A stretch of 64,000 nt of DNA from Semisulcospira habei (lineage: Eukaryota > Mollusca > Gastropoda > Semisulcospiridae), in assembly GCA_036245525.1 (NCBI GenBank), contig BTPG01000002.1:123922951-123986950 (forward strand), given 5' to 3'. The position numbers were made by a program, and so were the translations under genes. Numbering within the stretch: position 1 is the first letter of the stretch; every line of letters begins with the position of its first letter. The notes below the pieces were generated by a model. It saw nothing but the letters and a program-made list of their open reading frames with translations, searched no databases and was not told where the DNA came from. Of this stretch, positions 23,548 to 35,027 are shown one piece after another.

Positions 23548-23748
23548 CATTTGTTTTTTCAAAATACATTACCGATGGCATTACTATATGGAATACACTC
23601 AATTGCCTGTAGATTTCAGTCCAAAGTTGTGTCCCCTACACAACTGGGGAGGAGACACCGGGGATCCAAGTATAGGCGCCCGGGTGTCCTCCCCTACCAA
23701 CCTATCCCGCCATGCGTGTGGAGAACTCACCTCAGTTTCACTCTTAGC
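23548..23748 (+). repeat. Left inverted terminal repeat of the DIRS-like element
   Basis: Matches the reverse complement of 29483-29698 almost base for base over at least 170 bp. Confidence 0.9.
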
Positions 23749-24484
23749 TCGACCGGGGACGGTCGGGCTTTTGCCTTGCTACGGTTTTTTGACCGTTTCT
23801 TCTGTGGTTTCTACTACTTGGCTTTTTGCCTTGTTTTTGACTTCTCCTTGGACTCAGTCTACTTCGTTAGTGTGTTCTACACTTCGGCGTTTTTACTGTG
23901 TGTGGACTTGGCGCCGACCGGTTCCGACCGGTTTGACTTTCAGTGAACTTCGTCCTTGGCTGCAGCCTTGGGGTTTCAGCTTGTGACTTTCTCACGTGGC
24001 TTTTGCCTCGCGGTGTAAGTTCGGCGCTTGAGTGGGTTCCTTCCTGTGAACAGTGTACAACGAACGCTATGGCGGCTTCTGTTGAAGTTTGCCCCCCTGT
24101 GCGAGGATTTCTGGGGCCCTCGTTCGCCCTCGTCGCCTGCCGGCTGTGCTCTACTGCTCTTCCGACAGGATGTGTGACGTGTGTGCTGACGGGAGTGAGG
24201 ACCGGCGGTCTCAGGTGGGGATCCTCCAGACGTGTCCTTCTTCCTGGTCTCAACGTTCTCCCCGGACTGCTCCGCAGGATGGCGTCGCTACGTCGGCTTC
24301 TCGGGCCCCGCTTCACTACGGCTTCCGGGCCTGCCAGCCCGCAGGTAAGTCCCCTTCTTTTACCTTAGCCGCGCAGAAACTCCCTCCCCTCTCCAAGTCT
24401 TCTGAGCAGGGCAGGCGAGTATCAGGGTCGTGCTTCCCACATGGGTGGACATATATATTTACTCAGGTGCGGATTCGTGCGCAC

Positions 24485-25830
24485 CATTTGTCCCCTCCCC
24501 GCTTCGCTTTTCCTGAGCGGGCTTGGCGTGACACCTTTCTGTCCGCCCCCCCCCCCCCCCCCCCCCGCCCCGAAGTTTCCAGGCGGGCCCGGTGTGACTT
24601 AAGACTTTTATTCACAGGTGCGGTTTCGTTCGCCCCTTCTGTCCCCTCCCCGCTTCGCTTTCTGCTGAGCGGGCTTGGCGTGACTTCAGACTGTCCCCTC
24701 CCCGCTTCGCTCTTCGCTGAGCGGGCTTGGAGTGACTTTTAGACTGTCCCCTCCCTGCTTCGCTTTTGCTGAGCAGGCTTGGCGTGTTTTTAGACTGTCC
24801 CCTCCCCGCTTCGCTTTTTGCTGAGCGGGCTTGGCGTGACTACTGACTGTCCCCTCCCCGCTTCGCTCTTCGCTGAGCGGGCTTGGCGTGACTTTTTAGA
24901 CTGTCCCCTCCCTGCTTCACTTTTGCTGAGCAGGCTTGGCGTGATTATAGACTGTCTCCTCCCCGCTTCGCTTTTGCTGAGCGGGCTTGGCGTGACTACA
25001 GAATGTCCCCTCCCCGCTTCGCTCTTCGCTGAGCGGGCTTGGCGTGACGTTAAGACTGTCCCCTCCCTGCGTCGCTTTGGCTGAGCAGGCTTGGCGTCAT
25101 TATAGACTGTCCCCTCCCCGCTTCACTTTTTGCTGAGCGGGCTTGGTGTGACTACAGACTGTCCCCTCCCCGCTTCGCTCTTCGCTGAGCGGGCTTGGCG
25201 TCACTTTAAGACTGTCCCCTCCCTGCTTCGCTTTTGCTGAGCAGGCTTGGCGTGATTATAGACTGTCCCCTCCCCGCTTCGCTCTTCGCTGAGCGGGCTT
25301 GGCGTGACTTTGACTGTCCCCTCCCTGCTTCGCTTTTGCTGAGCAGGCTTGGCGTGATTATAGACTGTCCCCTCCCCGCTTCGCTTTTTGCTGAGCGGGC
25401 TTGGTGTGACTTTAAGACTGTCCCCTCCCTGCTTCGCTTTTGCTGAGCAGGCTTGGCGTGATTATAGACTGTCTCCTCCCTGCTTCGCTTTTGCTGAGCG
25501 GGCTTGGTGTGACTACAGACTGTCCCCTCCCCCACTTCGCTCTTCGCTGAGTGGTCTTGGAGTGATTTTGACTGTCCCCTCCCCGCTTCGTTTCGCTGAG
25601 CGGGCTTGGCGTGACTTTGACTGTCCCCTCCCCGCTTCGCCTTCGCTGAGCGGGTTTGGCGTGACTTTAGACTGTACCCTCCCCGCTTCGCCTTTCGCTG
25701 AGCAGTCTAGGCGCTGAGCGGTCTTGGAGTTACTTTAGTCTGTCCCCTCACTGCTTCGCTTCGCTGAGCGGTCTTGGTGTGACTTTGGACTGTTCCCTCC
25801 CCGCCTTGCCTTGCTGAGCAGTCTTGGGCG
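24485..25830 (+). repeat. About 23-copy GC-rich minisatellite with paired hairpin arms
   Basis: Units of about 48-56 bp, each GACTGTCCCCTCC, an arm, TTCGC(T)nGCTG, the complementary arm, CTTGGCGTGA. Most units have CCCGCT with AGCGGG (for example 24701-24706 with 24720-24725). Interspersed units have CCTGCT with AGCAGG (24754-24759 with 24772-24777). One unit has CCACT with AGTGG (25532-25536 with 25550-25554). The reading frame drifts between units because their lengths differ, so a conserved protein repeat is unlikely. The array is internal to the DIRS-like element. A long C run (24545-24566) interrupts the first units. Confidence 0.9.
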
Positions 25831-25836
25831 ACTACG

Positions 25837-27835
25837 GTGGGTCCCCCCCCCCCCCCGCCCCCCCCAAGCGGGCCTGGCGGGACCCGGACTCTTGTCCCTA
25901 GACCAGTTCTGCTAGGGGAGCAGTCTTCGGCACCCGCGTTCGGATCTCAGTTTTCTGCTGTCCGTCCGTCTTTCGCGGTCCCTCCGCCATATGACGAGCC
26001 GCCTGCGGGCTTCGCGGGCGGGTTGCGTCTTCCTCTCGCACGGCGTTTCGGCGCTCTGGGAGCCACTTGCCCCTCCTTGCGCCTCGAGGGATGGACTGCC
26101 TCGCTTCTTCGAACCGGATATTCTCAGCCGTCTTCCTACGGATTCGGCTGTCTTCTTCTTTCGAGACTCGACGACTGGTTCTTTCCCCCGGCTGTTAGTG
26201 GTCACGTCGGTCTCCTCTTCGGACGACGTCGGCTCTTCGCTCAGCTCGCCGACTTCTCGCTTGGGTTTTGGCGTAGTTCCTCCCCCTCTTCTTCGGTCCT
26301 CCTTCATTTATGGAGAGACAGGCTTCTGCGGGGATCTATACGCAGAGGCGGGCCTAGCGTCGCTAGTCCCTCCGTCAGCCAGCCGGCTTCTGGGACTTCA
26401 CCGGTGCGTTCTTCGCCCTGTTACGACACGCCTTCGTCGGCTTGTGCCCTCTGGCGTCGCCTGGGCTAGTTGTGGACTTGCGTAGGCCCTGGTTGTTACC
26501 TTTGCCTCGCGGTGCTGTTCCATCTTCACCGACCAGTTGTGATGGGCGTCTCTGCTTCCTGCGCCGTTCGCAGCCCTTGGCCGGACGGGTATCAGTTTCG
26601 TTGCCATCTTGGGACGGCGCCTGGCTACACTTTTTGTTACGTTCCTTCTTGCCTTTTCCTTGCATTCTGGCAAGGTTATCTCGGTCTCGGCTTCTGTCCA
26701 GCGCTCTTGGGACGGGGTATGGTGTCTTGTGTCAGCATACGCCGTGTTCGTCTCGTGCGGTTCCACTGTTCTGGTGTACCTGCGGGGGCGCTTGCGCTTG
26801 GTCCCTTGGTTCGCTATGTTGCAGCTGACAAGTCCAGCTCGGATCTAGGTCCAACTCTGGTAGACCCTCAGACCCGACTAGTGGTTTTTCACCTGGTGAG
26901 ACTACAGTCTACGCCGCAGCTTAGGCCGCGAGCCCGTCCTCCTGCACCGGCAGCTAACACAGACCCGTCTAGTGCACCCTTCCGGCTGCTGCTTCTAGAG
27001 CCAAGCTTCAGATACAGACTCTCCTTCCAAGTACAAGTCTAACACGCTGGTAATCCCCTCAGTCCAGGTTTGGGGATCTACCAGGCGTTGGTACAGTCGG
27101 CGCTGCGACTTCGGTTGCGCGTCCGTTCTTACTCCGGCAGCGAAACTCAGACCCGGCTAGCGCGCTGGCTGGCTTCCTGCGACTTGGCGACACAGGATAA
27201 TCTACAGTTACGCTGATGGTTAGTGGTTCTTGCAGGCGACAGAACAGTCAACGCCGCGACTTCGGTCACGGGCCCGTTCTCCTGCTCCGGCTGCTACCAC
27301 AGTCCTCCTTTGGACGCTGTCCGGTTCCGCCGACTTCGGCGATTCGGATTCTTACAGGAAACAGTGGGCAGCTCCCACACGACTAGTGGACTCTACCCGG
27401 TTCCGCCGACTGCTTCGGCTCATTTGGACGCGGGAACAGGTTTCAGTACCTTAGCTGGTGGGCCCTACGTTGCTGCTTCCAAGAAGGTGGGGCCTTGCCC
27501 TCTTTGCCCTACGCAGGAGGTCAGCGCTCCATTTAGGACCTTCCCGAGTGGTTCCTGCCCTGGGACGGTGGGTCGGCGAGAGTTAGCTACGAGAGCGAGC
27601 TTCTTCGCCGGTTGCAGGTACAGACCCGAGAGGACGGCTCTGACCACGCTCCTAGGGCTAGATCGCAGCACTTCAGTCAGGATTTCCGGGACCGCGCTCA
27701 GTGGAGCGCGCTGACCGGACGCTGTAGTCGACGCGCAGCTTGTCTTCGGTACTATGAGTCCCGTCTTCTTTTAGGGCGGACCTGCGCTGCCGCCTCCAAA
27801 CAAGTCCGCGGCATTATGCTTGTGGGACTTCCTTG
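25837..27835 (+). pseudogene. Degenerate GC-rich gag-like region of the DIRS-like element
   Basis: Overlapping open frames (25837-26469, 26470-27042, 27223-27714, 27612-27836) are rich in Arg, Pro, Ser and Ala with no intact domain. By position, between the left repeat and the recombinase remnant, this would be the gag-like ORF of a DIRS element. I cannot show a family motif; the assignment rests on context. A frame shared by RSQHFSQDFRDRAQWSAL and ACLRYYESRLLLGRTCAAAS at 27655-27800 looks most protein-like. Confidence 0.4.
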
Positions 27836-29330
27836 ACCAGGCTGGAGACAGTTACCCTCGTAAGGACGACACTTCGATACCTGTCGGCTGCCTCTCTCCT
27901 TTTCGGGGAGTCAGGCGAACCCGACTTTGAGCGAGCTCGACCCGCCTTCTTCTGTGGACTTAGGCGCGGCTATGGCTACGCCACTCTCTACCGGCCCTCC
28001 CAGGCGTACGGTTACAGCCTAGAGTCCTGCCCGTTACCCTGGGCCGGTTGGGTTATGGGGCCTTTGGCCTCTGGCTAGGCACTGAGAGAACCACGGGCTC
28101 TGCCTCTCGCCCGGGCTGCAGACGCGCTGCTCTTCTTGGGATGGTCTGTTCCCTGTGGCCTACCCCCTTTCGGTGTGGTGCCGAAGATTCGGCAGTATCT
28201 TCTTCCTGCTCCACGGTTCTCTTCCTGGTGGCCCCCCTGCTTTGGATTCTCGGAGGGGGCGGGACGGCTATGGCAGCAGCCCGCGGACTGTTACCAGTGT
28301 TGTGTGCGATGGCTAGGGGAGATTCTATCAGTCGGGGTGCGCCTCTCGGCGGTTCCGCCCCACGATCTCACTATCCCTACGGGTGGAGTTCCCCTTAGGG
28401 CTCTTCGATGACCAAGGTTAAGCTCCTTTTTCCGTCAAGAGTTACCGCTCCGTAATCGTACTCGCTTCCCTCAGCCGGGGCCTTTAGGATCCGGCCCTGG
28501 CGAGTTTTGGGTCCTTGGGACCTTGAATTCAGATGTCCTCTCTCCAGTTCTCTTTTACCTTGGTGGGACCTCGTCTGGACCCGGACGTGGCTATTTACAG
28601 ACTGCTTCGAACCCCTGCCTTGGCACGGTTCTCCGTCCTTGCCCGGAAACATGTTCATCCTGGCGCTCGCCACGGCTCCCGTGGGTGCGAGCCGCATGCT
28701 CTCTCGGTCCGCCCCGCAGGTTGGCAGTCCGAGCCTTCACTCGTCACAACTTCTCATCGACCCGGCCTTCAGGTCTTGAGCCGGCCTCTCTCGGCTGCAC
28801 CCCAGTGGCTGACCTTACCCCCATTCAGGGGACGACTGACCCACAGGGCGCGTCGTCAGGACCTAGTCCAGGCACTGCAGTTCCTGCACTGCCATCGGCC
28901 ACACCGTCTTGCCTGCCCGCCTCTTCCTACCCTTCGTCAGGCAGGCCGAGTAGCTCGACCCAGACAGTTTGCCGTGGCTTCGGTGGGTGACTCGTTGGCC
29001 TACCCAACCTCTCCCTTTTCGGGATAGAAGGTTACAGTTCCGGGCGCATGACGTACGGGCAGTAGCCCCTGAGCGGCTTCGACCGCTTTCTGCTCGGTTA
29101 TGACTTTGGGACGGGCGGTAGGCAGGTGTGCTGTTCCACTTGCTCCCTCTTCTACCTCCGTGACCTATCTGGCCAGCGTGACTGCCTGGTCTTGATGGGC
29201 AGCCTCTCCGCGGCCCAGCACTCCCTCCGCGCGCCACAGCGCCATAGACACTTCTTAGCTGAAATCGTCGGGAGTGCTCCTTGCGGGCTAGCGGAGGGCT
29301 CTACGTTAGGGTTTGGGTGTCGGCACCCTC
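27836..29330 (+). pseudogene. Degenerate tyrosine recombinase region of the DIRS-like element
   Basis: Frameshifted remnants. RARRQDLVQALQFLHCHRPHR (about 28838-28900) is compatible with the 'VxALxxYLxRT' region of DIRS recombinases, HDVRAV near 29047 with the His-x-x-Arg motif, and FYLRDLS at 29148 with the segment near the catalytic Tyr. The parts lie in different frames and stops intervene. The recombinase would integrate the circular cDNA. A reverse transcriptase/RNase H block expected upstream was not recognised, so a deletion is likely. Confidence 0.5.
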
Positions 29331-29334
29331 CTCC

Positions 29335-29455
29335 TCTTTGGTATTCTTCCATATAGTAATGCCATCGGTAATGTATTTTGAAAAAAACAAATGAATTTTT
29401 TTTCTAAAATGTATTTATTTGAAAAATACTTACTGATGGCATTACTCGGATGGCC
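29335..29455. repeat. Internal complementary region of the DIRS-like element
   Basis: Composite of two segments complementary to the outer tips of the left and right terminal repeats, as described for the whole element. Its reverse complement reads like the junction of a circularised element. Confidence 0.75.
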
Positions 29456-29482
29456 CTCCCACCTGCCCCGCTTTCCTCCTTG

Positions 29483-29698
29483 GCTAAGCGTGAAACTGAG
29501 GTGAGTTCTCCACACGCATGGCGGGATAGGTTGGTAGGGGAGGACACCCGGGCGCCTATACTTGGATCCCCGGTGTCTCCTCCCCAGTTGTGTAGGGGAC
29601 ACAACTTTGGGCTGAAATCTACAGGCAATTGAGTGTGTTCCATATAGTAATGCCATCGGTAAGTATTTTTCAAAAAAATACATTTTAGAACAAAAATT
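29483..29698 (-). repeat. Right inverted terminal repeat of the DIRS-like element
   Basis: Inverted copy of 23548-23748, extended slightly on the inner side. Confidence 0.9.
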
Positions 29699-30169
29699 CA
29701 TATTTTGCATGAGAAAATGAAAAGCAAAAGTTTTCTCAGTCTTGGATATATTATGCAGGTAAAATGTTGAAGGAAACTGTCAGGTGCACAAAATGTCTGC
29801 TGTACTTTGCCACTTCAGATACACCTAAGCGGTGTGTAAAACCAATTTTTTTTTTATCATTTACTGACCAATGCCGACGTCGTGAGCATCTTTCATCAAT
29901 TCAAGTTTCTTGGGCGTTGTGGATTTCACCACCGCCGTCCCATCGGCATTTACATTATGAGGCTTAGGAATGTTTTCTTTCTCTTCACTCGGGTTCGTCT
30001 GCTCGAACACATCTCTCTTCGTCTGTTCAACCTCGCAGCTGCTAGCCTTCAAAGCCGTTGGAGACATTTCCAACGATTACAACTGATGGACTTTGCGAAA
30101 TAACTGCTGAAGGGATGTAAAACGTCGAAAATGCGTGATCTGAACTAGCGATTCTCGTATTTTGATCGA

Positions 30170-30560
30170 GTTGTACGCCATGCGTAATGGTGCATTGTGG
30201 GACAGTCGGAAAACCCGAAGCCGCCCATAGCCTGGCCGGAAAAACCCGAAGTCGCCCGGAACACTCGGCGTGCTCTGCTCATTGGTCGGTTTTGGAAAAT
30301 AGCATTATCTCATTAGCATAACGTCCATACAAGGAAATCTCCGGTCGTTCGTGATGTCAGTTTTGCACCAATAGCTATTTATAGAGCCTTTGTAGCCTTC
30401 AGCTGGTTTGTAGATGGGAAAGTAGAAACGGAACCGGTTCGAATGGACCCAAACATGGCGGCGTTCGTCGGTCGCAACGTGGTGTAGTCAGGGTCCAAAC
30501 ATTCGATGTTTTCGAGCAAAAGACGTCGCGAACGCTTGAAAAATTGAGCAGGTGCTTTAC
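30170..30560. other. CpG-containing region with short direct repeats, function unknown
   Basis: GGAAAAACCCGAAG occurs twice (about 30206 and 30238) next to GCCGCCC/GTCGCCC. An ATG in good context (AAACATGGCGGCG, 30455) opens only a 10-codon frame. It could be a decayed promoter or a repeat edge; I cannot decide. Confidence 0.25.
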
Positions 30561-30784
30561 TTTATTTATTTTTTTACAGCAAATAAAAGTTATTTTTTGA
30601 TATTTTATGATTGTGGCTGGGTTCTAAGGGGTTCAAACAACCCAAAAATCCACTCAACCCAAAAACACTAAGGAACACCCAAAATGACTTTTTGGGGTAC
30701 CGTGTCTGGCCTTTAGGCTGAAGTTTCAAGTGATTTCCCATGTTGTCAGTTAATTAATTAATGTCAGTGTTCTGTTTTGTCATT

Positions 30785-30998
30785 TTAACTCATTCTACCC
30801 CAAGACCGGAATCCCCAAATGTTGAAGTCGTCTTCTGAAGACTGCGTTGCAGGGCAGGACACAGATCGACCACGATAGTTCAAGGGTGATGCCAGAATAG
30901 CTTGGCGCCCATAGGCGCCAAGCTATTCTGGCATCAGCCTTGAGCTATCATGGTCGATCTTTATTTTGCTCAGGTGTGTCTGGGGTAGAATAAGTTAA
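30785..30998. mobile_element. Hairpin MITE, type A, copy 1
   Basis: TTAA at each end; termini CTCATTCTACCCC / GGGGTAGAATAAG. The core folds into a long hairpin around CAGAATAGCTTGGCGCC / GGCGCCAAGCTATTCTG (about 30893-30934). The outer arms GATCGACCACGATAG / CTATCATGGTCGATC also pair. TTAA ends point to piggyBac-type mobilisation. Confidence 0.85.
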
Positions 30999-31052
30999 GT
31001 GTTAGTTTCTTCGTCTGGGTCTTTTTCTATCTTTCATATTTTTCCACACTTT

Positions 31053-31279
31053 TTAACCCGCATCATACTGAGGCTAAAAGCTTCAAATTTGTACACTGCC
31101 ATATATGCAAGCTACATTACAGAACTTACAGATGAGGACATAGACCAATGGCATTAGTTCAAGGGTGGTGCCACAATAGCTTGGCGCCTAGAGGCGCCAA
31201 GCTATTCTGGCACTACCCTTTGGACTATTTTAGTCACACTTGTTGCACACACTGGTGTATTCCGAATGATAAGGGTTAA
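31053..31279. mobile_element. Hairpin MITE, type B, copy 1
   Basis: TTAA at each end with different termini from type A: CCCGCATCATAC / GAATGATAAGGG. The core hairpin (ATAGCTTGGCGCC / GGCGCCAAGCTAT) and GTTCAAGGGTG flank are the same as in type A. Confidence 0.85.
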
Positions 31280-34200
31280 TATTCAAAATGCTCTGTTTGC
31301 TGTTTGTCTCAAACTCCAGAGTACATAAAAATAAAAAAAAGTCCTTTAATTTCCAGAATTCTCACATAAATGCCATGAAAACTGTTTTGCTTCAGAAGGA
31401 CAAAACGTAGCAATGTTTAAAAGATTTCCTCAGTAAAAATCATAATCGAAAGGTTAAGGGCCAGTGTTCATTCAATTTTGCACCATACAATGTTAAAAAT
31501 GTTAATGCATACATACAAAACCAAAAAAATGAATGTGAAAAAGAAGTATTCCATGAACTTGACCTTATTACAGACGCCTAATGTTGTGAAGACACCCATT
31601 TTCACTGTAATGCCAGTTTTTGTGTGAGAGGCACCCACTTTATTGGTAGAAACCCATTTTTTCTGCATCTAGTGGCTCTGTTTCTAGAAAATGTCTATTT
31701 TATTTTAAGTTATAGAGCTTAGTTATAAGGTGAGTTCTAAACATTCGCATCAATTCCAGAGCCCTAGAATAAATAGAAATATGGGAACCCATTTTCACAT
31801 AAAATGGTAGGTAACCCACTCTGAGGCTTTTGTCTCCATGTGTCTGTGTGTGTGTTTTGGGGGAAGGAGGGAGGGGGAGATGGAGAGTGGGAACAGATGG
31901 GGGTTGGAGAACATATGATTGGTGATGTCTGTTTTATCAGTTTACTAGTAATAACGTTCATCTGTAACTGATGGTATTGTCTGCAATAAGTCATTATCAA
32001 TAATCAAGTTGACCTACTATTTTATGGATGATGCATAATTCTGTCCTAAATTTGCATATGTTGGGTGGAGGGGGAGGAATGAGGAGGAGGAGGGAAAAGA
32101 ACAAGTCATTATTGATAATTTCTCATTAATCTTCTTGTGCATGCACCGACAGGTAGTGTTTACAGTTACTGGTGTTGCATGCACAAGGGGGTTAATATGG
32201 CCTGTGTGTATAATCACTGTTTGGCTTTGTTGATAGATTGGTGGTAATACCTATTGCAAGTTGGAAATATATAAATACTGACCAGAGTAACTGATCATGT
32301 GATATTGTATAAAATATTAAAAAAATAGTGTTTCTGTAATTTTTTTAAATCCAAAGTTGGTGTTTGTTTGTGTGTGCATGTGTGTGTGCTTGCATGCGCA
32401 CATGCTATACATCAACCTTTCTTACAGCAACAAGGAAGTCCCTGATTTATTAACATATCTTTTTTTTCTCTTGCACATGTTAATTTACTACTTTTCACAA
32501 GGAAAATCTTTAAATTAAAGATAGCAAAATTCAGAGAAAAATATCTTAGAATCAAAGCTCTTGTAAAAAAAGTAATAATATATATATTTTTTTAATTGAA
32601 AAAGAATCGGTCCTCTGCAATGCACGCACATAGCACATGTATATGCCGAGTTCCCCTTCAGAAAACCTAGCAACACAGCACGCTTAAGCCAAGGGACTGA
32701 ACCCTTACACTGACCTCACTTTTTTCAGTAAACCTTATGAATTAGTGATCTGTCTTATAATGTATTGTCTTTGTTGTGACCTAAAAGTTCTATGTATGAA
32801 AATCAGGTAGGGAATTACAAAGTTTGATCCTTTCTACAAGGAGTGTACACGGCGGTGTGGGACTAGCAGTGCAATGACATTAAGCTTATAGTGATGCTAT
32901 TATTAATCTTCAGAATGGCCATCGCTGCTGATGCTATTATTAATCTTCAGAATGGCCATGGCTATGCCAGCCCACTGAACGTACAACTGACGCGTCTGTG
33001 TTTGTGTGTGCCATTGTGTGGATCAGAGGGTAGGGTGGAGAGAGATGGATCAGAAGGATAAGCTTAGAAACAGGAACAACTATGGGCTATCTTGTTAAGT
33101 CATGATACAGAGTCTAATCTTAACTTTCATGTCATGACCCTTAAGTTATGTTTCCATTATGTTTCCATAATCACGAATCCGATGCAAGTGCGATCCAAAT
33201 CCGAAGTGGGTCCAAAACAGAAAAGTTCATATAAGTCGTTATAATTGTGTGTTTCCATATGTGGATGTGAAACCAAAACTTCAGAATGAAAGTGATAGGT
33301 TTGTTTATTTTCTCCGGAGATGTTGGATGTGCTTGGACAGAAAGTGTATCGTAAATTTTGTCATCTGTTACACGTTCTTGCACCATTCTGATGTTCACTC
33401 CATTTCTAGTGATTCCCACGAAGGTGGAATTTGGATGCTGCATGTGTTAATATAGAACAAGATGAGGATTTCATCCCAAAGTCTACCGTATTGTTTGGAG
33501 CTCACATGCGTTTTTCTTTTAGGAACATTCACAGTTGTTAATATTTTTCAGCCTATCCTTCTGATCCATTTCCCTCCTGTCTTAGCCAACCTGTGATCAA
33601 CACACACGCTGGCGCACACAAATAAAGACGGACACAGGGCGCTTCCCGCCATTAGTGCGCTCTGTGGGCTCGTGTAGTGACAGGAATTCTGCAGAAGAAT
33701 AGCACGAGCAGCAAAATGATGTCACAATAAACATCACGTCATGGCATCTTTAGTCTCACGACGCCGTGTACAAAGTGACGAATTTGATGTTTGACATCAC
33801 TCATCCAAAAGGCACGCAGCCTCTTCCAGACCTCACTGTTTTCTTCCACACAGCCTCTTCCAGGGATGCCTGTTTCATGGGAGTATATATAGGATCCAAA
33901 ACTTGCAGAGGTACAACACTGGATTACGAACTCATCCAGTGTCTATTTCAAAGCTATCTATATCGAAAATTCAAAATGAATAGAACGATAATTACAGACT
34001 CAAATGTGGGTCAGCCGACTTTCTATAAGCGGTCTTCCTAACTCAAACTGTCAGAGAGAGAGAGCTTTGTGTCAATTTATGTATAGCAATGACGTGTCTG
34101 GTGCTTTGCGTCAGTTACAGTAACAATGTATAACACTGATGTGTCTAGCACTTTCACATCACCGCCACTGTCTTAAGTCGAGAATTCTTTGTTTCGACTT

Positions 34201-34467
34201 TTTTTTCTGCAATGAATTATTTTGGACAAAAACATTGAATAGGTACAAGGCTGGTTAACAAACTCATCAATATCTTTCTCGAAGCTACCTATATTCAAAA
34301 TTTAAAATAAATATAATGCAAATTACGGACTCCAATGCGGGTCAACCGACTTTCTATAAACGTCAGTTTTTCTTTTTAATGAATAATCCAATTTAAATAT
34401 GCTGAAAAGTACTCCAAAATACATCTTGAAGGAAGCATTTCCTACAGTTTCAGAAAAACTTGTGTCT

Positions 34468-34510
<43 letters not shown>

Positions 34511-34860
34511 TACAGCTTTTCCCGCCAAATATACGTTCAACAGCACGGTTAGCGTAGCTAGGCATGAAGTAATTTTTATCGTGTTACTTTACTGTCAGAG
34601 TCTGATGTGTGACCGCCTATGTTCGTCATTTGCATGCTATGGAACGTGCTCTGACCAGCCCCATCTCATAGTCTACCGTATTTTCAATACGGTAGACAAA
34701 AACGTGTAGTTTCAACGATAGTTGCTTTGCCGTATCGGGTTCACATTGTATTCATATCACATTCATGCTTTTTTATTGTTAAAGTTACAGTGATATAACC
34801 ATTTTGGGGGTGTTTTTGCCCAGTGTTACCAAACTATCATACCTGAAAGTTTTGGAACAC
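31280..34860. other. Gap: intron sequence with small repeats
   Basis: No gene recognised. Contains a tandem 40 bp doublet (GATGCTATTATTAATCTTCA at about 32892 and 32931), a diverged direct repeat of about 125 bp (about 33915-34037 and 34245-34365), a (CA)n array at 34473-34504, and a perfect inverted repeat GTCTACCGTATT-TTC-AATACGGTAGAC at 34671-34697. Short open frames show no domain. Confidence 0.5.
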
Positions 34861-35027
34861 ACTGTCGAGTATGGCCAGTGGGCAAGACAGAAGCTAAAGT
34901 CAGAATGCTGTTGGAAGAGAATAGCAGGCCCCAAGATCTGATCATATACACGGATGGTTCAATCACTGACAGCCAGTCAGGCTGGGGTGTCACAGTGAAA
35001 CAAAAAGGCAGCACCATGTATGAAGAC
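34860..35027 (+). pseudogene. RNase H domain, N-terminal part (split by an RTE insertion)
   Basis: The frame reads DLIIYTDGSITDSQSGWG, the first catalytic Asp motif (YTDGS) of a type I RNase H, and ends at STMYED, exactly at the insertion site. It continues after the insertion at 38227. It probably came from a retrotransposon RNase H or a standalone RNase H-like repeat; no reverse transcriptase motif is visible just upstream. Confidence 0.75.
35016..35027. repeat. Target-site duplication of the 3.2 kb RTE, left copy
   Basis: ATGTATGAAGAC, identical to 38227-38238. Confidence 0.95.

Larger units (their letters stand above)
23548..29698 (+). mobile_element. DIRS-like tyrosine-recombinase retrotransposon
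   Basis: Inverted terminal repeats of about 200 bp lie at 23548-23748 and 29483-29698 (both contain, in opposite sense, ACCGATGGCATTACTATATG and ACACCGGGGATCCAAGTATA). Just inside the right repeat, 29335-29455 is complementary first to the outer end of the left repeat (29340-29391 against 23548-23597) and then to the outer end of the right repeat (29392-29455 against about 29640-29698). That is the internal complementary region that DIRS elements use to close their circular intermediate. No target duplication is visible, as expected for this order. Protein remnants are GC-rich and frameshifted; FYLRDLSGQRDCLVL and LSAAQHSL at 29148-29233 look like the C-terminus of a DIRS tyrosine recombinase. 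A clear reverse transcriptase block is not seen, so internal sequence is probably lost or scrambled. Confidence 0.72.

Noticed and set aside
23867..24316. 149-codon minus frame rich in Arg and Thr
   Set aside because: Shadow frame in the GC-rich DIRS-like body; no family motif and opposite to the recombinase remnants.
25206..25717. Long repetitive open frames on both strands in the minisatellite
   Set aside because: Unit lengths vary by non-multiples of three, so the frame is not kept; the repetition is at DNA level.
24485..25830. CRISPR-like array
   Set aside because: Units are contiguous with no unique spacers and lie in a eukaryotic retrotransposon.
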